Origin: a virus
Length of the DNA: 20,735 nucleotides
IMG/VR virus record: IMGVR_UViG_3300003690_003189
Span: 6,809 to 27,543 of that record
Strand: one strand, 5' to 3'
The position numbers and the translations under genes are program-made. Below are positions 14,663-20,152 of this stretch, in pieces (the first letter of the stretch is position 1; each line of letters starts with the position of its first letter). Under the pieces are notes generated by a model. It worked only from the letters and a program-made list of their open reading frames with translations, searched no databases and had not been told where the DNA came from.

Positions 14663-15006
14663 TGTCACAACAAATAGTACAATCATCAACACTATATCTT
14701 AAATCTAAGGCTATTGAATCTTATACAATAATTAAAGATCTTTTAAAACAGCCGCCCGAGGAAGGTATAGCCGAGAAGATTGCAGCAGAAGCCCTGAAGT
14801 TGGCCCAGCTAGAGAGTGCAATGATTACCATTCAACAATATTTTGGAAATACGCGACCGCCAGTTGAAGGAAAGGCCGCGCCTCCTTCGCCGGAAGCTGA
14901 GCAAAAGACACAAAAAGTAACACCTGAGATATCTCCGACCTATAGGCGCTCTCTTGAAAAAGAAAAAATAAAGGAAACGCTAAAGAAGGAAAAGAAATCA
15001 TCATGA
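14662..15006 (+). CDS. Unknown protein with helical N-terminus and basic tail
   Basis: 114 residues. The first 55 or so are predicted helical (SKAIESYTIIKDLLKQ, IAEKIAAEALKLAQLESAMI). Then come a Pro/Ala-rich linker (RPPVEGKAAPPSPEAE) and a Lys/Glu-rich end likely to form a short charged helix. There is no catalytic motif and no recognised family. Its start overlaps the thioredoxin stop by one base (TAATG) and its stop overlaps the IMPDH-like start (ATGA). The layout suggests a small adaptor or oligomerising protein. Confidence 0.55.
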   Translation: MSQQIVQSSTLYLKSKAIESYTIIKDLLKQPPEEGIAEKIAAEALKLAQLESAMITIQQYFGNTRPPVEGKAAPPSPEAEQKTQKVTPEISPTYRRSLEKEKIKETLKKEKKSS

Positions 15007-16037
15007 AGAACAATTGTTTGTCTTATGATGATGTGTTGTTAGTACCCCAATACTCTGATATTCGGACACGTACAGAGATTGATCTATCTGCTCGCCTAGG
15101 TCCTGATTTGAAATTAAGTTTGCCGATTATCGCCTCCCCCATGGATACGATTTCTGAATCTGCCATGGCATTAGCAATGGATAAACATGGGGGGACTGCC
15201 ATCATTCACAGATATAACACTATTGAACAACAAGCGCGCCATATTTCGATAGCACGCGATTCATGCACCTCCCACAAAGTAATAGTGGGAGGTGCAATTG
15301 GAATTAATGATGATTTTTTGACGCGCGCTAAAATTTTAATGGCTGTTGGGGTTGATTTTTTGTGTATTGATGTGGCTCATGGCCACCATATTTTAATGAA
15401 AGAGGCTCTCTCGTTGCTGCGACAAAACTTTGGAGAAAATGTGCACATAATGGCAGGAAACATTGCCACCTTAGAGGGCGTCAACGATCTTGCAGATTGG
15501 GGTGCTGATTCTGTTCGTTGCAATATTGGCGGTGGTTCAATTTGTTCCACACGTGTCCAGACGGGCCATGGCCTTCCAGGCCTCCAAACCATTTTTGAAT
15601 GTGCCAAGACAGATCGCGATGTAAAAATCATTGCAGACGGCGGCATTAAAAATTCTGGAGATATTGTAAAAGCTCTTGGCGCTGGTGCCGATGCAGTTAT
15701 GGTGGGATCTTTATTGGCTGGAACCGATGAATCACCAGGGAAGATTTTTGAAGAAAGAGATGGCACCCGATGGAAGGTATATCGCGGAATGGCCAGCAAA
15801 GAAGCCCAACTTAAGTGGCGCGGAAAATACTCATCTTTTGAGGGAATTTCTTCCAGGGTGCCTTATCGCGGCCGTGTTGGAAAAGCGTTAGAAGAACTAG
15901 AGAGAGGAATTCGTTCCGGCTTGTCTTACTCAGGCACTCGCACAATCGAAGAATTTCATGCAAAAGCCAAGTTTGTTCAACAGTCCCCTTCCGGTCTTTA
16001 CGAAAGCAAAACGCATATTACAGAAAGGAAATGGTAG
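15003..16037 (+). CDS. IMP dehydrogenase / GMP reductase family enzyme without CBS domains
   Basis: A 344-residue TIM-barrel enzyme. Motifs: LSYDDVLLVPQYS at the N-terminus; PIIASPMDT (41-49); the catalytic loop GGGSICSTR (176-184) with nucleophile Cys181; ADGGIKNSGDIVKALGAG; the phosphate-binding GSLLAGTDESPG; YRGMAS; and a flap-like region ending VPYRGRV. GTDESPG and YRGM favour IMPDH (IMP to XMP, the gateway to guanine nucleotides), while the length and lack of a CBS pair are like GMP reductase (GMP to IMP). The CBS pair, which in IMPDH regulates the enzyme through ATP/GTP, would sit near residues 85-92, and here the chain runs straight through. The likely role is remodelling the purine pool during infection. 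ATG 15003 overlaps the previous stop. Confidence 0.88.
   Translation: MKNNCLSYDDVLLVPQYSDIRTRTEIDLSARLGPDLKLSLPIIASPMDTISESAMALAMDKHGGTAIIHRYNTIEQQARHISIARDSCTSHKVIVGGAIGINDDFLTRAKILMAVGVDFLCIDVAHGHHILMKEALSLLRQNFGENVHIMAGNIATLEGVNDLADWGADSVRCNIGGGSICSTRVQTGHGLPGLQTIFECAKTDRDVKIIADGGIKNSGDIVKALGAGADAVMVGSLLAGTDESPGKIFEERDGTRWKVYRGMASKEAQLKWRGKYSSFEGISSRVPYRGRVGKALEELERGIRSGLSYSGTRTIEEFHAKAKFVQQSPSGLYESKTHITERKW
15264..15296 (+). repeat. Perfect 12-bp hairpin inside the IMPDH-like gene
   Basis: TGCACCTCCCAC (15264-15275), a 9-base loop, then GTGGGAGGTGCA (15285-15296), an exact inverted repeat. Eight of twelve pairs are G-C, so it should form readily in RNA. It is not followed by a T-run, so it is not a normal terminator. 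It encodes residues about 88-98, directly beside the point where IMPDH usually carries its CBS domains. The function is unknown; it could slow ribosomes, protect RNA or mark an old insertion/deletion site. Confidence 0.6.
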
Positions 16038-16363
16038 GGATGCATGAGATAGATTATGGTAATCTAACCAAGAGGATAGTTTTTACTGAAAATGATCATC
16101 GGCATGCCAAGCTTCTCATTAGACTTAAGCACGATGGCTTGCGCCAATCTGAATTCTTTCGTTGTATTATAACGGGATATCTTGAGGGCGATGAGCGCAT
16201 ACAAAATTTTGTAGACGAAATTAAACAGCAATCAAAAAAACACACAACCAAGTCAAGACAGCTGCATGATAAAGGAAAAGAGGCAGCCAAAAGTATAGGG
16301 CTGAACAAGAAAGAGATAGAAAATATATTTGATTTACTAGAAGAGGAAAACCCAGAGCTATGA
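16031..16363 (+). CDS. Ribbon-helix-helix-like protein, candidate regulator
   Basis: 110 residues from ATG 16031; ATG 16040 with GGTAGGG upstream is an equally good start. A short strand KRIVFTEND (14-22) is followed by a helix (HRHAKLLIRLKHDG), a LRQSE turn and a second helix (FFRCIITGYLEGD). This strand-helix-helix order and spacing recalls the Arc/MetJ DNA-binding fold, which dimerises and places the strand in the major groove. The C-terminal half (55-110) is a charged, probably coiled-coil region. Assignment is by pattern only. It overlaps the IMPDH-like stop and is coupled (ATGA) to the sigma-4-like gene, suggesting a regulatory pair. Confidence 0.55.
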   Translation: MVGMHEIDYGNLTKRIVFTENDHRHAKLLIRLKHDGLRQSEFFRCIITGYLEGDERIQNFVDEIKQQSKKHTTKSRQLHDKGKEAAKSIGLNKKEIENIFDLLEEENPEL

Positions 16364-16611
16364 AGGAGTATGGCTTAAGAAGCTGTTCAAAACAGTGTAT
16401 AAACAAGAAGGCAGCATGCGAGCAACAGAGTTGCCGTCACTGGATTGATTACCCTACAGATTATAACTGTTGTTTAATTGCAGTCTATGAAAACGGGCCG
16501 CTCACATTGCGCGCAATAGGCGAGCGCCTAGGAATATCTTTCGCCAGAGTTAAACAGATAGAAACAGCGGCCCTTCTAAAGATGAAAAAAAATCGCTTGC
16601 TTATTGAGTAA
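16360..16611 (+). CDS. Cys-rich protein with sigma-70 region 4-like helix-turn-helix
   Basis: 83 residues in two parts. Residues 1-38 hold six cysteines (9, 13, 20, 25, 37, 38) and a conserved-looking CRHWIDYP, a possible zinc or Fe-S site. Residues 48-76 (LTLRAIGERLGISFARVKQIETAALLKMKK) have the sigma-70 region 4.2 pattern: L-EIG--LG-S--RV-QIE--AL-KLR. In sigma factors this helix-turn-helix reads the -35 box and binds the RNA polymerase beta flap. With no region 2 it cannot be a full sigma factor. It may be a phage transcription activator or appropriator acting at -35, or a regulator with a metal switch. Last gene of the metabolic operon, just before the probable structural block. Confidence 0.7.
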   Translation: MKEYGLRSCSKQCINKKAACEQQSCRHWIDYPTDYNCCLIAVYENGPLTLRAIGERLGISFARVKQIETAALLKMKKNRLLIE

Positions 16612-16647
16612 ACATAAGATTTTATGGACAATAAGAAAAAAAAACAC

Positions 16648-16655
16648 TATTTATA
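16648..16655 (+). promoter_or_regulatory. TATTTATA element before the acidic protein gene
   Basis: After an A9 run, the 73-base gap 16612-16684 contains TATTTATA, 30 bases before the ATG and followed by the RBS AAGGAG (16671-16676). No TTGACA/TATAAT pair is seen here, unlike before the other transcription units. It might be the -10 of a phage-specific late promoter. Its reverse complement is TATAAATA, the T4 late motif, but on the wrong strand. Weak. Confidence 0.25.
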
Positions 16656-16684
16656 TTTGAGTTAGATTTTAAGGAGAATTCACA

Positions 16685-17257
16685 ATGGCTCGTAAGACAC
16701 TTTTAACAGAAACAGAAATTCGTCGCTTTCTAAAGCTAGCTAGCGTGGGCGCGATAAATGATGCAAAAATTTCAGAATATGGCGGGGAACGGCACGAAGA
16801 AGACGAGCTAGCCATGGCCGACGAACCGGCCGACGTAGGAGGAGAAGTTGACGATCTTGACGCTCTCGATGTCGAAGACGACGTTCCAATGGACGACCTA
16901 GAAGGCGAAGGCGAAGGTGCTGGTGAAGCGGAAGATCTTGTTAGCCGTATTGTTGATGATCTACAACAGCTTGCTGCCTTAGCAGACGTCGATGTTGACG
17001 TCGAACACGAAGACGAGGCCGATCTAGAGGAGCCCGTTGGTGATGAAATGCCCGAGCTGGAGGTACCCCTCGATGCCGGCCCCGGCGAGGAAGTCGCAGA
17101 AGTCCCTGGTGGCGGCTCTATGCGCTATGAAAACCAAGATCAGATTGTAGCTGAGGTCGCTCGCCGAGTTGTGGCGCGCCTGCAGCAACAGCAAGCAAAA
17201 GAAGAAACCGCGAACGTCATCGCGGAACGAATTATTAAGCGTCTAACTAAAAACTAA
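16685..17257 (+). CDS. Highly acidic protein, possibly scaffold/prohead core
   Basis: 190 residues. The N-terminus (LLTETEIRRFLKLASVG) is an amphipathic helix. Residues about 35-140 are dominated by Asp, Glu, Gly, Ala and Val with very few basic residues, so this part is disordered and strongly negative. The C-terminal 45 residues form two amphipathic helices (QIVAEVARRVVARLQQQQ and ANVIAERIIKRLTK). Acidic, helical-ended proteins of this size are common among phage prohead cores and scaffolds, and the neighbours include a ClpP-like protease that could digest a core; this is inference. A strong RBS (AAGGAG) is 8 bases before the ATG. The GC-rich, repetitive acidic codons differ from the rest. 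A terminator follows 37 bases after the stop. Confidence 0.6.
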   Translation: MARKTLLTETEIRRFLKLASVGAINDAKISEYGGERHEEDELAMADEPADVGGEVDDLDALDVEDDVPMDDLEGEGEGAGEAEDLVSRIVDDLQQLAALADVDVDVEHEDEADLEEPVGDEMPELEVPLDAGPGEEVAEVPGGGSMRYENQDQIVAEVARRVVARLQQQQAKEETANVIAERIIKRLTKN

Positions 17258-17264
17258 TTTTAAT

Positions 17265-17293
17265 TTGACATTTGCTTTACGAGAAGTTATAAT
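17265..17293 (+). promoter_or_regulatory. Consensus sigma-70-type promoter
   Basis: TTGACA (17265-17270), a 17-base spacer, TATAAT (17288-17293): a perfect match at both boxes. Transcription would begin near 17300, inside the left arm of the terminator hairpin at 17295-17325. It serves the membrane protein, ClpP-like protease and 566-residue protein downstream. Confidence 0.8.
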
Positions 17294-17294
17294 G

Positions 17295-17327
17295 AAATGG
17301 CCACCTGAGAATTCGGTGGCCATTTTT
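17295..17327 (+). terminator. Rho-independent terminator overlapping the promoter start site
   Basis: AAATGGCCACC (17295-17305) pairs perfectly with GGTGGCCATTT (17315-17325) around a 9-base loop, followed by a T-run to 17327. It ends transcripts of the acidic protein gene. RNA from the promoter at 17265 starts inside the left arm, so it keeps only part of the stem (about 6-7 pairs), which may weaken termination and leave a 5' hairpin. Confidence 0.85.
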
Positions 17328-17341
17328 CTATAGAGGGTTTT

Positions 17342-17746
17342 ATGTTTGAATGGTTGTCTTATTTGTTGATATTTGTTTTTGGGTATGCAACGTGTTGGGC
17401 ATTTTATTTTCTTAGAGGGTCGCAAATTAGTCTTTTGCTTCTCCGATCGGCGCATATAGTGTACATATCAATAATGATCAAGGCGTTAGAGAATCTTTTT
17501 TATTCGCGAGAAATAGCACTAGAGCACATGCTCAAAACGGGTAAAAATAGCACGCACATTAGTTCTTTTGAGATTAGATTTGAAGAAGACACGAAGATGC
17601 TCAAGAAGCGCTCCATAGAGTTATTGATTTCTCTTCATCCATCTTTTTTTAGGAAGGTTATTGAATTCGAAGATTGGTCGACTGCAATACAATATCTTAC
17701 TGAAAATAAAGAAAGCGCTTTACAATTTTGGGAAAAGAATGATTGA
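17342..17746 (+). CDS. Membrane-anchored protein of unknown function
   Basis: 134 residues. A hydrophobic N-terminal segment (about 3-25, WLSYLLIFVFGYATCWAFYFL) followed by Arg suggests a single membrane anchor with the body in the cytoplasm. The remainder is helical and soluble-looking (ALENLFYSREIALEHMLK, DTKMLKKRSIELLISLHPSFFRKVIEFEDW). No known motif. The start has AGAGGG upstream and is the first gene after the promoter at 17265; its stop overlaps the ClpP-like start by 8 bases, so the pair may work together, for example placing the protease at the membrane. Confidence 0.6.
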   Translation: MFEWLSYLLIFVFGYATCWAFYFLRGSQISLLLLRSAHIVYISIMIKALENLFYSREIALEHMLKTGKNSTHISSFEIRFEEDTKMLKKRSIELLISLHPSFFRKVIEFEDWSTAIQYLTENKESALQFWEKND

Positions 17747-18389
17747 TAAAATAAAAGAAAAAATTAATACCTTCATTTCAGCACCAGCCAAAGAAGGTAC
17801 CCCCGAAGATAAAAAGATTGTAGTTATTGATCCAGCCCCACCCGCGCCCCCTTCGGAACCAGACATGAGAGTGGTTGGACTTTTTGCAGATGTGGCAGAA
17901 GATAAGGTTGCAGAGCTTGTTCATGCGTTATTGTATTTGAATGAGCTGAACATGGTAGAAAATGAAAAGGACAAAAAACCAATAGAGTTTTATCTTTCTA
18001 CATATGGAGGCGCCGCCGATGATATGTTTGCTCTTTACGATACAATGCGTTATATCCAACAAAATAGCGAAATTCACACCATTGGTATGGGGAAGGTTAT
18101 GTCAGCAGGTGTGCTGCTTTTGGCCGGCGGCACAAAAGGCAAGCGAAAGATAGGAAAGCACTGTCGAGTAATGCTGCATTCCGCTATAGCTGGGAGCCAC
18201 GGAACCCTCCCCAATTTGATTAACGAGATGGAAGCACTCCAAGATTTACAGGAAAGCTATATAGAAGCTTTAGCTAGCGAAACAAACATGACAAAAGAAG
18301 ATATTAAAAATATGTTGGAACGCAAGGTTAACGTCTATTTATCTGCAGAAGAAGCTGTGAAATTAGGCATAGCTGATATAATTATTTGA
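17739..18389 (+). CDS. ClpP-like serine protease, intact, with Ser-His-Asn triad
   Basis: 216 residues of the S14 (ClpP) family. After a Pro-rich N-terminus (1-41) come FYLSTYGGAADDM (84-96), GKVMSAGVLLLAGG with nucleophile Ser122, and VMLHS with His147. The third triad position, aligned by YLSAEEAVKLG with E. coli FLSAPEAVEYG, is Asn198 rather than Asp. ClpP1 of Listeria also has Asn here and works within a mixed barrel. The product likely forms a heptameric barrel in the cytoplasm, working with a host ATPase or alone as a capsid-assembly protease. It is a paralogue of the broken ClpP at 11956. ATG 17739 is chosen over in-frame starts inside the upstream gene; RBS GGAAAAG. Confidence 0.88.
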   Translation: MIDKIKEKINTFISAPAKEGTPEDKKIVVIDPAPPAPPSEPDMRVVGLFADVAEDKVAELVHALLYLNELNMVENEKDKKPIEFYLSTYGGAADDMFALYDTMRYIQQNSEIHTIGMGKVMSAGVLLLAGGTKGKRKIGKHCRVMLHSAIAGSHGTLPNLINEMEALQDLQESYIEALASETNMTKEDIKNMLERKVNVYLSAEEAVKLGIADIII

Positions 18390-18397
18390 GGTTTTGA

Positions 18398-20098
18398 ATG
18401 TCTACGTTAAGCGAGATCCTGCAAGAAGAATACATCAAGAAGATCGGGGAACTAGATCTGAAGATGTTGATGGAAATGGTGGAAGAGGTATTTGAGTCTG
18501 TTCCTCACCTCTCTGAAGAAGTGTCTGCTCCTGCCTCACTCGCAAGTCAGAGCGACGATGCCGCATTGGAAATGATCTTAAAGATGATTCCCGACATTGC
18601 TGTATCAGAAATCGGATGGTCAGATGTGAGGACGACAGAAAAGGGGGTCGAAATTAAGGGCCCCCAGCGCCGATTGCTTGAAGACTATCTGAATAACATA
18701 CGAGGAAACGACCTTGCCGAGAAGATTGCAGGCCTGTCTCAGTTCTATACTAATGGTGCAGGACTAATTTCTGAACAAGCAGGTGAAGACCGCACTAAGA
18801 GAATTGTTCAAGCAATTTCATATCTTGTTTTCTATAAAACGTTGACAAAAGTAATTACAAACTTTAACGCATCCTCCGCAGGGTTTAGTTTTGAGTCGTT
18901 CCTCGCTGCTCTTGTGAATGGGCGCCAAATTCCAGTTGGCACAGGAACGATCGCTGACTACACCGATCGTTCTTCGGGCGAAGAAACTCCAGTAAGCCTT
19001 AAACTTTATAAGGAAGGGCAGTTGGAAGTCGGCGGCAGCTTTACAGATTTAGTTAACGATCTTGTAACTCCAAAATATATGGGAATAGGTGGCGGCATGC
19101 GCTATGTGATCTGCACTAAAGAGATGGATCCCAATCTAAAGGATTTAGAGCAAGAGGGCAAAATTAATTTTTATCAATTCGACTTTACTCTTCAAAACGT
19201 GATGGATATTTTGTCTGAGTCACGCTTGAATGAGGTTATTCGATTGCCTAGCGTAGTATTGAGCGCTATTCAGGCTGGTCAACAAGCCGGCGCCGGCGAA
19301 AGACTCGGACTGGCAGCTAAAGATAAAAAGCTTTCCGCTGAAGAGTTAACACCTAAATTCAACGACGAAATGTGGAAGCAGATAAAAACAATCGTCGATA
19401 ACGAAGACTCTCCCCTTCGACAGTTTGGAGAAGACGACATGAAGAAGTTGTTGGACGAGTTGAACTGGGAAAAGAATGATGAGATATTTAATAATAACAA
19501 AGTTCGGGGTTCAGGCGCCTTGAACAGTAAACTTATATTCAAGCTTGTCAAGAGATTGTATTCCGACATCGATGGCGATGGAAAGCTGGAATTCTTGGTG
19601 AGTATGCGTGATGCAATTCTCGATGCCAACTTAGAAGTTATTGCATCCCAATTGGCGACAGCCAAAAAGAGCCAACGGAAACAGCAGATCGTGCAAATGA
19701 TCTCGGATGGCGAGTTCCTCTCCCCAGAGGAATCGGCCCGCGAATATAAGGTGTTGGGAGAATCCCAGAAGAAACAAGCACTTTTAAATACTCTCGGATA
19801 CTTGGAGACTCACCACTTTGCTTTAAATCAAACACAATCGACAAACCCTGGAGAGCCCACAAACACGCTGAACCTGGGCTCGATTATGGTTGGCCGACGT
19901 ATGGTTGCCAACGCCATGGAGAATGTTCGAGAACTTCTTAACGAAGAGGTATACGAAATCTTTCAGTCACTTCAGCTTCTTTCAGATAGTTTAAATGAAT
20001 TTTTCGCTGGTGGATTAGAAAATGATGAGCTTGCGACGTCTGCTATTGGAAACGCAGAAAACATTAGTTCGAAAGAAATATTAAAAACCGACAAATAG
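18398..20098 (+). CDS. Large unknown protein with PD-(D/E)XK-like and EF-hand-like motifs
   Basis: 566 residues, mostly helical, probably virion-associated by context. Residues about 160-222 show the order of a restriction-endonuclease-like core: FESFLAALVNG (Glu166), a Gly-rich link, IADYTD (Asp187), PVSLKLY (Lys202) and GSFTDLVNDL. This resembles E-x…D-x…(S)xK, though the strict PD…ExK is not met. Residues 390-401 (DIDGDGKLEFLV) look like a calcium-binding EF-hand loop, DxDGDGxLE, but the twelfth residue is Val instead of Glu/Asp. The N-terminus (LSEILQEEYIKKIGELD) resembles that of other phage structural proteins. An internal virion or DNA-packaging role is possible. Start ATG 18398 with TGAGG upstream; 8 bases after the ClpP-like stop. 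Confidence 0.6.
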   Translation: MSTLSEILQEEYIKKIGELDLKMLMEMVEEVFESVPHLSEEVSAPASLASQSDDAALEMILKMIPDIAVSEIGWSDVRTTEKGVEIKGPQRRLLEDYLNNIRGNDLAEKIAGLSQFYTNGAGLISEQAGEDRTKRIVQAISYLVFYKTLTKVITNFNASSAGFSFESFLAALVNGRQIPVGTGTIADYTDRSSGEETPVSLKLYKEGQLEVGGSFTDLVNDLVTPKYMGIGGGMRYVICTKEMDPNLKDLEQEGKINFYQFDFTLQNVMDILSESRLNEVIRLPSVVLSAIQAGQQAGAGERLGLAAKDKKLSAEELTPKFNDEMWKQIKTIVDNEDSPLRQFGEDDMKKLLDELNWEKNDEIFNNNKVRGSGALNSKLIFKLVKRLYSDIDGDGKLEFLVSMRDAILDANLEVIASQLATAKKSQRKQQIVQMISDGEFLSPEESAREYKVLGESQKKQALLNTLGYLETHHFALNQTQSTNPGEPTNTLNLGSIMVGRRMVANAMENVRELLNEEVYEIFQSLQLLSDSLNEFFAGGLENDELATSAIGNAENISSKEILKTDK

Positions 20099-20101
20099 AA
20101 T

Positions 20102-20130
20102 TTGACACAATTTCAAAAAGAGGTTATAAT
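20102..20130 (+). promoter_or_regulatory. Perfect consensus promoter for groEL
   Basis: TTGACA (20102-20107), 17 bases, TATAAT (20125-20130): exact consensus. It starts 4 bases after the preceding stop codon and about 22 bases before the GroEL ATG. The start site would be near 20137. Having its own strong promoter separates groEL expression from the genes before it. No heat-shock CIRCE-type repeat is seen. Confidence 0.82.
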
Positions 20131-20152
20131 GTATATGATCCATGAGGTATAA

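Noticed and set aside
15377-15799. Minus-strand 140-codon frame opposite the IMPDH-like gene
   Set aside because: The sense strand encodes the catalytic loop and phosphate-binding motifs here, and the antisense product has no motif.
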